NCBI GenBank assembly: GCA_017379815.1
Contig: JAFNVK010000170.1
Location: 1-18,163, forward strand
Direction of reading: 5' to 3'
Length of the DNA: 18,163 nt
From: Clostridia bacterium
GTDB taxonomy: Bacteria > Bacillota > Clostridia > Oscillospirales > CAG-272
The notes below the pieces were generated by a model. It was not told the DNA's origin, ran no database searches, and saw nothing but the letters and a program-made list of their open reading frames with translations. Position numbers and translations under genes: made by a program. Shown here piece by piece: positions 5,856 through 13,498 of this stretch. Numbering within the stretch: the stretch's first letter is position 1; every line of letters begins with the position of its first letter.

Positions 5856-6344
5856 TCAGTTCTGGGTTCTGGAAACGGCCAGGATCTTCATCCGAACGGT
5901 GCCGTTGGGAACCTCAACCTGTACGCTGTCGCCCTCGCGCTTGCCGATCAGAGCCTCGCCGATGGGAGACTGATCCGAGATCTTGCCCTCGGCAGGATTG
6001 GACTCGTTGGAGCCAACCAGATCGTAGACCATCTCCATGCCAAGTCCCTCGTGGAAGAGCTTGACCGTCGATCCCAAGCTGACTACGCTGGTATCGATGC
6101 TGCTCTCGTCCAGAATAACGGCATTCTCGAGAAGCTCCTCCAGCTCCTTAATGCGGGTCTCGTTCTTGGCCTGCTCGTTTCTTGCCTCGTCGTACTCGGC
6201 GTTCTCGGAGAGGTCGCCAAATCCGCGTGCAGTAGCGATCGCGTTCTTGATCTCCTCGCGCTTCTCGTGCTTTAAGCGGTGCAGCTCGTCAACCAGCTCC
6301 TGATATCCCTGCTGGGTATACAGCATTTGTTTTCCCTTTGCCAT
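5856..6344 (-). CDS. greA: Transcription elongation factor GreA
   Basis: A 162-residue protein of normal GreA length. The N-terminal coiled coil (about 1-78) carries the conserved hairpin tip GFGDLSENAEYDEA (41-54), with the acidic residues Asp44 and Glu47 that reach into RNA polymerase. The C-terminal FKBP-like domain includes GSTVKL, the SPIGEALIGK segment and the usual GD-V-V-P-G-like ending. GreA stimulates cleavage of backtracked transcripts in the RNA polymerase secondary channel and so rescues stalled complexes. AAGGAG lies 9 bases before the ATG. Only 47 bases separate it from the upstream S41 peptidase gene, with no terminator between, so they are probably one transcript. Confidence 0.97.
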   Translation of the reverse strand: MAKGKQMLYTQQGYQELVDELHRLKHEKREEIKNAIATARGFGDLSENAEYDEARNEQAKNETRIKELEELLENAVILDESSIDTSVVSLGSTVKLFHEGLGMEMVYDLVGSNESNPAEGKISDQSPIGEALIGKREGDSVQVEVPNGTVRMKILAVSRTQN

Positions 6345-6391
6345 GATAGTTCTCCTTTTTTTATTGAAGTGTTAAATAAGATTCCGTTTGG

Positions 6392-7789
6392 TTACTCGGC
6401 AAGCTGTGCGATCGCCAAAAGGAGCTGATCGTCCATTGCCTCGGGGAGGAGATAGATGTTATACTGCATCGCTTCCTCGGAGAGTGCCACCTCAAGCCCC
6501 TCGTCCGGCGCAATGCCGATGCCCTGATAGGGAACGCCGCACTGCGTGACGTAAGCGTAAGAGGTGAACTTGAAATAGCCGTCAAAATTGCCGTAATTGG
6601 AAAGCGGAAGAATGGACTGCATGATTCCCTTTCCAAAGGTCGTTTCGCCAACGATCTTAGCCAAACCGTAATCGCGCATGGTTGCCGTAAAGACCTCGGC
6701 CGCGCTTGCGGTATTGCCGTTGCAAAGCACCACCATGTCAAGGTCGGCGTACATTCCGATCTCATCCTTGGAAACGTTGCAGGCGGAATAGAGATCGTCC
6801 GCAAAGAGCATAGGCTCGGCGCGATAAGAGCCTGCCACCTGTCCTTCCTTATTGATGGCGCTCAGAATGAGATCGTTCGGCTTGAGGAAATAGGTGAGAA
6901 CTGCCTTGATGGATTGCAGATCGCCTCCGGGATTGTTGCGCACGTCAAAAACGAAACGCTCAACGCCCATGTCGAGCAGCGCATTGACCGCGTTCTTGAA
7001 CTGAATGGGCGTGGTCAGATCAAAGCTGGAGATATGCACGATACCCACGGTGGGATCGGTCTCGCTGACGCGGTGAGTCACCACGGTGGCCTCAAAGGTA
7101 TCGCGGACGGCCGAAAACTCCACCGTCTGCCAAGCCTTGTTGGCATCCTGACGCAGAACCAAAAGCTCGACCGTAGTTCCCTTCTCGCCGCGGATCTCCG
7201 CCAGCGCGTTGGTATAGCCAAGCGAGGAAACGGTCATGTATTCTCCGTCCTCACCCTTCACGGCGTAGATGCAGTCGCCAACCAGAATGCCTGCGGCCTC
7301 GGCGGGGCTATCCCGATAGACCGCGATCACTTGGAATACAGAGTGAGAATAGCCGTCGATGGAGACCGACGTTTGCACGACGCTGACGCCGATTCCCTCG
7401 TAATCGCCGCTGCTCTCCGCGGTGATCTGCTCGTATTCCTCCTGCGTGTAGTACTCGGCGTAATAATCTCCCGTGGCGTAGGCATACGCCTTGAGGATCG
7501 CGTCAAGCATCTCCTGCTGTGTATACGTGCCGGAATAATAGCCAAACTGCTCAAAGATCGCCGCGATCAGCTCGAGCTTATCGTAAGCGCCCTGCTGTGC
7601 TTGGAGCTGCTGGTTGAGTCCCTCCAGCTCCTCGATGCGCTCTTGCTGCTGCTCGATGATCTGCAGATAATAGCGGTTTCCCGCACAGGAGCTGAGCGCA
7701 CCAAGGGTGAGCAAAAGCGAAAGCAGAAGCAAGCAAGCACGGCAAAGAACGCGCCGCGAACGGCGATCGATCGGTTGAAATTGCTTCAT
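6392..7789 (-). CDS. Lipoprotein S41-family C-terminal processing peptidase
   Basis: A 465-residue exported peptidase. An N-terminal basic stretch and hydrophobic segment (14-34) end in a lipobox, LSSC, with Cys35 as the likely lipidated residue. A glutamine/glutamate-rich coiled coil (about 40-66), a helical domain, and a PDZ domain (about 130-215, with GIGVSV and SPAEAAGILVGD) follow. The S41 catalytic domain has RNNPGGD (284-290), the nucleophile Ser362 in GNTASAAE, and the general base Lys387 in TFGKG. CtpA-type enzymes cleave proteins near their C termini at the cell surface; the substrate here is unknown. The ATG at 7789 is chosen because it starts the signal peptide and follows GGGAGGGAAGG; a longer reading up to 8020 runs through the upstream terminator and is rejected. 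No clear promoter is visible in 7790-7875. Confidence 0.92.
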   Translation of the reverse strand: MKQFQPIDRRSRRVLCRACLLLLSLLLTLGALSSCAGNRYYLQIIEQQQERIEELEGLNQQLQAQQGAYDKLELIAAIFEQFGYYSGTYTQQEMLDAILKAYAYATGDYYAEYYTQEEYEQITAESSGDYEGIGVSVVQTSVSIDGYSHSVFQVIAVYRDSPAEAAGILVGDCIYAVKGEDGEYMTVSSLGYTNALAEIRGEKGTTVELLVLRQDANKAWQTVEFSAVRDTFEATVVTHRVSETDPTVGIVHISSFDLTTPIQFKNAVNALLDMGVERFVFDVRNNPGGDLQSIKAVLTYFLKPNDLILSAINKEGQVAGSYRAEPMLFADDLYSACNVSKDEIGMYADLDMVVLCNGNTASAAEVFTATMRDYGLAKIVGETTFGKGIMQSILPLSNYGNFDGYFKFTSYAYVTQCGVPYQGIGIAPDEGLEVALSEEAMQYNIYLLPEAMDDQLLLAIAQLAE

Positions 7790-7875
7790 CGGGTATTTCC
7801 TTCCCTCCCCGCGTTCTTCGCGAGGCAACTTTAGGTATTCTATGAACGGACAGGGTGATTTATGCGCTTTCGTGC

Positions 7876-7937
7876 AAAAACAGTACAGAAGCGAAATACG
7901 CAGGCGGGAATATCCGCATCGCGCATTTCGCTTTCTG
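7876..7937 (-). terminator. Intrinsic terminator of the PucR/CdaR-type regulator gene
   Basis: On the minus strand a long arm, CAGAAAGCGAAATGCGC, pairs with GCGTATTTCGCTTCTG (plus-strand 7886-7901 and 7921-7937) with one bulge and one mismatch. Bases within the loop can pair further. TACTG and five T (A-run at 7876-7880) follow. A second small hairpin, GGAAGG-ctct-CCTTCC at 7961-7976, lies between the stop codon and this structure. Confidence 0.8.
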
Positions 7938-8016
7938 TCATCATAAAGTGTCGGTGCTACGGAAGGCTCTCCTTCCACATCGGCAGCTTGTGCGTGCACC
8001 TCCGAAAAGGCACAAA

Positions 8017-9102
8017 TCAATACTTGATGGGCTTGGAGTTAAGGTACTTGCGCACCATGAGAGCAACCTTGAAGGTGATAGCGTGCTCAAACTCGCGCAG
8101 ATCAAGGCCGGTCAGCTTGCGGATCTTCTCCAGGCGGTAGACCAGCGTGTTTCTGTGCACGAAGAGCTTTCTGGAGGTCTCGGAAACGTTGAGGTTGTTC
8201 TCAAAGAAGCACTGAATGGTCATCAGGGTCTCGCGGTCGAGCGACTCGAGCTTGCCCTTCTTGAAGACCTCCTGCAAAAACATCTCGCAAAGAGTGGTGG
8301 GCAGCTGATAGATCAGACGGCCGATACCGAGGTTTTCGTAGGTGATGATGTTCTTCTCGGTCTCAAATACCTTTCCGACCTCGAGGGCGACCTGTGCCTC
8401 CTTGTAGGCGCGGGCCAGATCCTTGATGTTCTCCACGACGGAGGAAATACCGATGGCCACCTTGGTATAGAACTCGGTCGAAATGGTGTCGGCAATGTTG
8501 GTGGCGATCTTTTCGACCTCGCGGCTCTCAATACCGGGCTTAACGTCCTTGACCAGAACGATATCGTGCTCTCCTACGCTGATGACGTAATCCTTGGACT
8601 TGTCCGGGAACATATTCTGCAGCATCTCAAAGGGCATCATATCGGTCTTGCCGAAGAACTTGATCAGGAAGACGATACGGGTCTCCTCGGTGTTGAAGTG
8701 CAGCTCCTTGGACTTGATGTAAATATCGCTGGGGAGAATGTTATCGAGAATGATATTCTTAATGAAGGAGCCCTTGTCATACTTCTCGTCGTAGAGGTTC
8801 TTGATGTTGCCAAGCGAAATGGCCAGGAGCTTGGACATCTTCTCCGCCATCTTATCCTCGCCCTCAACGAAAACGATATAATCATTCTTGGGGCCGCTGG
8901 TCATGGGGCGGTAGGTGTAGCCGTTTCGGGTTACGACCTCTCCGGTGTAATTCAGCTCATCACGGACGCCCTGATGGATCTCGCCGATCTTGATCAACTC
9001 CGAGCAGGCGATGATCACGCCGTTTTCATCCACAACACCGATAACACGGTCAATGGCATCCTTCATTTGGTGAATAACACCCTGAAACAAACGATTCGAC
9101 AT
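8017..9102 (-). CDS. PucR/CdaR-type transcriptional regulator
   Basis: A 361-residue cytosolic regulator. The first third (about 1-125) resembles a sensory domain of the sugar-diacid-recognition kind (GVVDENGVIIACSELIKIG). A central GGDEF-like domain (about 140-260) contains ISVGEHDIVLV and VAIGISSVVENIKDLARAYKEAQVALE, a hallmark of PucR/CdaR proteins. The C-terminal helix-turn-helix (about 290-355) has NLNVSETSRKLFVHRNTLVYRLEKIRKLTG. Family members sense small metabolites and activate catabolic genes; the ligand and targets here are unknown, since the gene stands alone between rsmE and the S41 peptidase. GAGGAG lies about 10 bases before the ATG. It has its own strong promoter and terminator, and 30-base-spaced direct repeats lie upstream of the promoter, which would fit autoregulation. 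Confidence 0.88.
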   Translation of the reverse strand: MSNRLFQGVIHQMKDAIDRVIGVVDENGVIIACSELIKIGEIHQGVRDELNYTGEVVTRNGYTYRPMTSGPKNDYIVFVEGEDKMAEKMSKLLAISLGNIKNLYDEKYDKGSFIKNIILDNILPSDIYIKSKELHFNTEETRIVFLIKFFGKTDMMPFEMLQNMFPDKSKDYVISVGEHDIVLVKDVKPGIESREVEKIATNIADTISTEFYTKVAIGISSVVENIKDLARAYKEAQVALEVGKVFETEKNIITYENLGIGRLIYQLPTTLCEMFLQEVFKKGKLESLDRETLMTIQCFFENNLNVSETSRKLFVHRNTLVYRLEKIRKLTGLDLREFEHAITFKVALMVRKYLNSKPIKY

Positions 9103-9157
9103 AGAAAGACTCTCCTCAACATTTTGTTTGAAACCTGAATTGTGAAAACCAAAATCT

Positions 9158-9186
9158 ATTTTACACTATTTTTGGTGTTTTTTCAA
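9158..9186 (-). promoter_or_regulatory. Vegetative promoter of the PucR/CdaR-type gene
   Basis: On the minus strand a -35 TTGAAA (9181-9186), a 17-base spacer and a -10 TAAAAT (9158-9163) are present. Transcription would start near 9151, leaving a leader of about 50 bases before the ATG at 9102. Confidence 0.75.
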
Positions 9187-9190
9187 TAGG

Positions 9191-9229
9191 CTTTTTGATA
9201 TTTTTGCTAATTTTTTTCGCCTTTTTGAT
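9191..9229 (-). repeat. Direct repeats upstream of the regulator promoter
   Basis: CTTTTTGAT occurs at 9191-9199 and again at 9221-9229, exactly 30 bases apart (three helical turns). Both copies are preceded by GG or GC. They lie just upstream of the -35 of the regulator gene. The surrounding DNA is T-rich, which raises the chance of coincidence. Confidence 0.4.
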
Positions 9230-9297
9230 GCAATATGTATAGCATGTCAAAGACTCCGTCAAATTTACGAATTTTCCGCCCGATCCCGAGGGTCGCC

Positions 9298-10050
9298 TCA
9301 AAGCTCAAGCTGGTAAACAAGGCAGGCCAGAACGAAGGACGCCGCCGTCTCGGTGCGCAGAATGCGCTTGCCAAGACCAACCGGGATAAGCCCCGCGCGC
9401 CTTGCCTGCTCAGCCTCGTTCAGGGAAAATCCTCCCTCGCTCCCGATAACGATCGAGATGCTGAGATCGGTCTTGTCCGGATTGCCCTTGACGTAGTCGT
9501 GCAGAACGCTTGACAAAGGCAGCGTGCCGTCGCCCTCGTAGCAAAACAGAGCCAGGTCGGCGTTTGCCGCTTGGGAGATCGCCTCCGGGAAGCGCACGGC
9601 CGGATGAACGGTGGGAATGATCCCGCGCCCACTCTGCTTGGCGGCCTCAAGGGCAATACGCTGTCTGCGTTCGGTCTTTTTGGCGTCTGCAGCCTCCTTT
9701 ACGCGGACAATACAGCGCTCGCTCTCAAACACGGTCAGCTCGCTCGCACCGCACTCCACCGCCTTTTGAATGACGGAATCCAGCTTTTCCCCTTTGGGGA
9801 GAGCCTGAAAAACGTGGGCGTGAAAGGGCGGCTCGGTATCCGACTGTCTTTCGGTGAGCACGCGCGCCAGAACGCGATCCGGCAAAAAATCGGTCAGCTC
9901 GCATTCGTATTCGGTTTTCTGCATATCGCAAACGGTGATGCGCTCGCCTGCGGCCATGCGAAGGGAGCGCGAGATGTGGTGGGCGTCGTCTCCGAGGAGA
10001 GTAACGGTTCCCGCCTCGATCTGTCCGCGCCGAACGAAAAATCTGGGCAT
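9298..10050 (-). CDS. rsmE: RsmE, 16S rRNA (uracil-1498-N3)-methyltransferase
   Basis: A 250-residue SPOUT-class methyltransferase. An N-terminal PUA-like RNA-binding domain (MPRFFV, then DDAHHISRSLRM at 21-32) is followed by the trefoil-knot domain. That domain has QKAVECGASELTVF (95-108), IGSEGGFSLNEAE (202-214) and LGKRILRTETA (226-236), the conserved RsmE signatures for S-adenosylmethionine binding. It methylates N3 of U1498 (E. coli numbering) in the 30S subunit. The ATG at 10050 is chosen because GAGG lies 5 bases upstream; an in-frame GTG at 10056 overlaps that site. In many Firmicutes rsmE follows prmA; here it has its own consensus promoter and no clear terminator before the regulator gene at 9102. 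Confidence 0.95.
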   Translation of the reverse strand: MPRFFVRRGQIEAGTVTLLGDDAHHISRSLRMAAGERITVCDMQKTEYECELTDFLPDRVLARVLTERQSDTEPPFHAHVFQALPKGEKLDSVIQKAVECGASELTVFESERCIVRVKEAADAKKTERRQRIALEAAKQSGRGIIPTVHPAVRFPEAISQAANADLALFCYEGDGTLPLSSVLHDYVKGNPDKTDLSISIVIGSEGGFSLNEAEQARRAGLIPVGLGKRILRTETAASFVLACLVYQLEL

Positions 10051-10078
10051 ACGCACCTCACAAAACGTCAGTGCTCTT

Positions 10079-10107
10079 ATTATAGCACATATTCAACAAT
10101 TCGTCAA
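10079..10107 (-). promoter_or_regulatory. Consensus vegetative promoter of rsmE
   Basis: On the minus strand a -35 TTGACG (10102-10107), a 17-base spacer and a perfect -10 TATAAT (10079-10084) are present. The start of transcription would be near 10072, so the leader is only about 22 bases. Confidence 0.85.
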
Positions 10108-10116
10108 CACCTTTTT

Positions 10117-10132
10117 TGTGATTTTTGTCACA
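10117..10132. promoter_or_regulatory. CRP/FNR-family-like palindrome upstream of rsmE
   Basis: TGTGA (10117-10121), six bases, then TCACA (10128-10132) is an exact match to the CRP-type operator pattern. Its centre lies about 52 bases upstream of the predicted rsmE start. No regulator of this family is encoded in the window, so binding is untested inference. Confidence 0.35.
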
Positions 10133-10154
10133 TAAAATGGCAAAAATGACAAAT

Positions 10155-10183
10155 AAAAAGGGGGAAAATAGGAAACTTCCCCC
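10155..10183 (-). terminator. Intrinsic terminator after mutS2
   Basis: On the minus strand GGGGGAA (10177-10183) pairs with TTCCCCC (10160-10166) around a loop of ten bases and runs into TTTTT (10155-10159). It lies 61 bases past the mutS2 stop and would end the long yqfC-to-mutS2 transcript. Confidence 0.8.
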
Positions 10184-10244
10184 AATTTGCCCAAGGACAC
10201 CGTCAAAATGACCAAGGTTTTCTTCATTTGTTGAAAAGAAAGGC

Positions 10245-12629
10245 TTATTTCAGCTCTACGACGGTCACTCCGCCGTCCCCTTCCCCATATTGACCGATGC
10301 GGAAGCCGGAGATCCTTCGATCTCCCTTGAGGTGCTGCCAAAGCGCCTTTTTGAGTGCGCCCGTGCCCTTTCCGTGGATCAGGCGCACGGTATGGAAATT
10401 AGCCACGGTCGCCTCGTCCAGATATTTGTCCACCGCGAGCCATGCCTCGTCGCCCAGCAGTCCGCGCAGGTCGATCTCGTCCTTGACGTTGCGGTTGACG
10501 TTTGCGTGATAATCCGACGCCGGCTTTGCCTTCTTGCCGCTGATCACACTCGGCTTTTCCTCGATCAGACGCAGATTGGCCACTGGGGTCCTGGTCTTGA
10601 GGATTCCTGCCTGGACGGAGGCCGTTCCGCTCTTGTCGGGTGCCTCCAGCAGGATCCCCTCCTTGGCGATGCTGACGATATAGACGCGGTCTCCCTTGCG
10701 CAGCTCGCGCGGAAGAACGTAGGACTCGTTGGTGCGCTCCTCTACGGGATCGACCTTATCCTCGTTCTCACGGATCGCACGTCTTGCGGCACGGCGCGCC
10801 GCATCAAGCTCCTCGGTCAGCCTGCCTTCAGCCTCGGCACGCTTAGCCTTCTCCAGCTGGGCAAAGACGAATTCGCTGGAGGCTCTGGCACTCTCCAGCA
10901 TCTGCTTGGCCTTCTTGCGATCCTGCTCGATCTGATGCTCGGCCTCGCGGAAGCGGAGGCGGATGCTCTGCTCGGTCTCCTCGCGCAATCTCTCGTACTC
11001 CCGACGCAGGCGCTCGCTCTCCTCGCGGTTGCGATCGGCCTCAAGCCTTGACGCCTCCAATTGACCGATGACCTCCTCAAAGCGCTTGTTCTCGGCGTGC
11101 AGATGCTTCTTGGCAAGCTCAATGATCTCGTCGGGAAGTCCAAGCTTTGCGGAAATAGCAAAGGCGTTGGATTTACCGGGCGTGCCGATCATCAATCGAT
11201 AAGTGGGGCGCAGAGTGGAAACGTCAAACTCGCAGGAGGCGTTCCGAACGCCCTCGGTGTCAAGCGCGTAGGTCTTCAGCTCGGTATAGTGCGTGGTCGC
11301 GGCGCACATCGCACCTCTTTCGCGCACCGATTCAATGATCGCCACGGCAAGTGCCGCTCCCTCAACGGGATCGGTGCCCGCGCCCAGCTCGTCGAACAGG
11401 CAAAGCGAGCGATCGTCTACCTCCTCCATAATGGAAACGATGGTCACCATATGCGAGGAAAAGGTGGAGAGCGACTGCTCGATGCTCTGCTCGTCGCCCA
11501 GATCCACAAGGATCTTGTCGAACATGCAGAGCGAGGACTCGTCGTCCGCCGGAATATGCAGGCCCGCCTGCGTCATCAGGGCAAAGAGGCCGAGCGTTTT
11601 GAGCGTGACCGTCTTACCTCCCGTATTGGGTCCCGTAATAATAAGGGTGTCGTAATCCTTACCTAAATAGATATTGGTGGGAACGACCTTCTTGGGATCG
11701 ATCAGCGGATGGCGCGCACGGCGCAGGGCGATCGAGCGGTCCTCCGTGATCGCTGCCTCGCAGGCGTGCATACGCGAGGAAAGCTCCGCGCAGGCGAAGT
11801 AAAAGGCAAGCTCGGTAAGGTTGAGATAGTTGAGGCGCAGGCTCTCGGAGGCCTCGCTGACCTCGGAGGAAAGCTGATAAAGGATACGCTCGATCTCGTG
11901 CGTCTCCTTGGATTGCAGCATGCGCAGCTCGTTGTTGGCCTCCACCACGGCCATCGGCTCAACGAAGATAGTCGCGCCCGAGGAGGAGGTGTCATGCACA
12001 AGGCCCTTCATCTCATTCTTGCATTCGGCCTTGACGGGGATCACGTAGCGCCCGTTGCGCATGGTGACCAGGTTATCCTGCAGGATCTTGGAATAGGAGC
12101 CGTTGATATAGCGCTGCAGGGTGTCCTTGATGCGGTTATTGGTCTCGCGGATCTTGCGACGGATCTCGGCAAGCTCACGGCTGGCCTCGTCGGCGATCAT
12201 ATCCTCGGAGAGAATGGATCGGGTGATCCGCTCCTCGAGATAACGGTTGGGCAAAAGGCGTCCGAAGATCTCGTCCAAAGCCGTATCAAAGGGCTTATTG
12301 TCCTTAAGATAGTCGTTGAGTGCCCGTGCAGAGCGCAAAACGCGCGAAACCTCAAGAAGCTCTCGCGTGCTCAGCATGGCTCCCTTGACTGCGCGCTCAC
12401 AGGAGGCCGAAACGTCGGGCACCGAGCCGAAGGGCGGCATTCCCTTGACCTCGATCAGACGCTTGGCGTCGGTTGTGCAGCGCAGGCGGCGGCGAACGGT
12501 CACGGGATCCGACGATGGCATCAGCGTCAGTGCCCGCTCCTTTGCGCCCTCGGTGTGGGCACAATCGGCGAGCATCTGCGTGATCTTATCAAATTCTAAG
12601 GTTTTGATCGTCTTATCGGAAAAATTCAT
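10245..12629 (-). CDS. mutS2: MutS2 ATPase/endonuclease with C-terminal Smr domain
   Basis: A 794-residue protein of full MutS2 length. It has a core/lever region (1-310), a Walker A GPNTGGKT (333-340) and Walker B/switch DELGAGTDP (413-421), then a long coiled coil (about 510-640, KHLHAENKRFEEV onward). The C-terminal Smr domain (718-794) shows EIDLRG and HGKGTGALK. The N-terminal mismatch-recognition domain of MutS is absent, as expected. MutS2 suppresses homologous recombination in some bacteria and, in Bacillus (where it is also called RqcU), acts on collided ribosomes; which role applies here cannot be seen. Its ATG overlaps the recO stop as ATGA, with AGAGG just upstream, so translation is probably coupled to recO. 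Confidence 0.97.
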   Translation of the reverse strand: MNFSDKTIKTLEFDKITQMLADCAHTEGAKERALTLMPSSDPVTVRRRLRCTTDAKRLIEVKGMPPFGSVPDVSASCERAVKGAMLSTRELLEVSRVLRSARALNDYLKDNKPFDTALDEIFGRLLPNRYLEERITRSILSEDMIADEASRELAEIRRKIRETNNRIKDTLQRYINGSYSKILQDNLVTMRNGRYVIPVKAECKNEMKGLVHDTSSSGATIFVEPMAVVEANNELRMLQSKETHEIERILYQLSSEVSEASESLRLNYLNLTELAFYFACAELSSRMHACEAAITEDRSIALRRARHPLIDPKKVVPTNIYLGKDYDTLIITGPNTGGKTVTLKTLGLFALMTQAGLHIPADDESSLCMFDKILVDLGDEQSIEQSLSTFSSHMVTIVSIMEEVDDRSLCLFDELGAGTDPVEGAALAVAIIESVRERGAMCAATTHYTELKTYALDTEGVRNASCEFDVSTLRPTYRLMIGTPGKSNAFAISAKLGLPDEIIELAKKHLHAENKRFEEVIGQLEASRLEADRNREESERLRREYERLREETEQSIRLRFREAEHQIEQDRKKAKQMLESARASSEFVFAQLEKAKRAEAEGRLTEELDAARRAARRAIRENEDKVDPVEERTNESYVLPRELRKGDRVYIVSIAKEGILLEAPDKSGTASVQAGILKTRTPVANLRLIEEKPSVISGKKAKPASDYHANVNRNVKDEIDLRGLLGDEAWLAVDKYLDEATVANFHTVRLIHGKGTGALKKALWQHLKGDRRISGFRIGQYGEGDGGVTVVELK

Positions 12630-13456
12630 ATCGTCCTCTCTTTGGAAGGCCGCGGCACCTGCCGCATGCTCAGATAGAAGTTCAAGGAATCAAAGCCCCG
12701 CCCAAGGTGCGAGAGCAGGTAGGTCTGCGCCGCCTTGGAAAAGGCGTGAAGCTCCTGCTCGTCCTTGATCTCAAAGGAGAAGAGCCGCTCCACGGGGGCG
12801 GAAAGACAATAGCGGACGGCGGCAAGCGCGGATGGCGAGAGCGGGCATAGCACCTCGGCCTCGCGCAGATCGTCGTAAACGGGATCGATCCGCTTCTGCG
12901 GAGTGCCGCGATGCAGGCAGTCCTCGCAGAGCAAGGCACCGTTCATCACGTCGAGATACACGTCCCGCGTCTCCACCGTCTCTCCGCATCTTGCACAAGC
13001 CATAAGCTCGGGGGCGTATCCGGACAGAGCCGCCACGCGAAGCTCAAACGCCGCCTTGACGATTGGCTGAGGGTAAAGATCGCGGCTGACCGCGTAAAGC
13101 GAATTGAGCAAAAGGCGAAGCATATCCTCGGCCGGCTCTCCCTCGTCGGTCACCTCGCAGATAACGTCGCAGAAGTAGGCCGCGAGATTGAGACGGTCGA
13201 TGTCCATGCTCAACGCATAAAAGGGCTGAATGGAGGAGCCACCCTTGAGAATGTAAAAATCCCCTCGGCGGTAATATTCAAAATTGGCGTAGGTATACAG
13301 CTGACTGACCGCAAGCTGAGGACCGCGGAGCGAGCGGCTTCCCTTGGCCAGGATCGAGATCCTGCCCTTCTCTGCCGTCAGAACCGACAGATAGCGATCG
13401 TGATCGCCCATATCCCGCACGCGGACGACGATGCCGTCGATGCTCTCGTGCTGCAA
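12626..13456 (-). CDS. recO: DNA repair protein RecO
   Basis: A 276-residue RecO. The N-terminal OB fold has IDGIVVRVRDMGDHDRYLSVLTAEKG (6-31) and ILAKGSRSLRG (36-46). A helical region and a zinc-type knuckle with C154-x2-C157 and C177-x2-C180 follow. RecO loads RecA onto SSB-coated single-stranded DNA together with RecR. The start is a TTG at 13454-13456, chosen because AAAGGAGG lies 8 bases upstream and no ATG or GTG fits; the longer reading to 13477 would begin inside that ribosome site. It follows era by 42 bases and its stop overlaps the mutS2 ATG. Confidence 0.93.
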   Translation of the reverse strand: MQHESIDGIVVRVRDMGDHDRYLSVLTAEKGRISILAKGSRSLRGPQLAVSQLYTYANFEYYRRGDFYILKGGSSIQPFYALSMDIDRLNLAAYFCDVICEVTDEGEPAEDMLRLLLNSLYAVSRDLYPQPIVKAAFELRVAALSGYAPELMACARCGETVETRDVYLDVMNGALLCEDCLHRGTPQKRIDPVYDDLREAEVLCPLSPSALAAVRYCLSAPVERLFSFEIKDEQELHAFSKAAQTYLLSHLGRGFDSLNFYLSMRQVPRPSKERTI

Positions 13457-13498
13457 GGCTGCGCCCTCCTTTCCCAAAAATGATCCCGTAAGGATCGG

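Noticed and set aside
7838..7876. Promoter for the S41 peptidase-greA unit
   Set aside because: TAGAAT and CATAAA words exist, but neither has an acceptable -35 at 16-18 bases, so no promoter is claimed.
7790..8020. N-terminal extension of the S41 peptidase by 77 residues
   Set aside because: It would translate through the upstream gene's terminator, and the lipoprotein signal peptide starts cleanly at 7789 behind a ribosome site.
7855..9138. 427-codon plus-strand frame opposite the PucR/CdaR-type gene
   Set aside because: The leucine/valine/aspartate-rich text is the usual reverse-complement shadow. It crosses the regulator's terminator and promoter region, and no ribosome site precedes it.
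10201..10216. GTCAAAATGAC palindrome downstream of mutS2
   Set aside because: Only four-base arms with a three-base gap; too short to separate from chance and not near a promoter.
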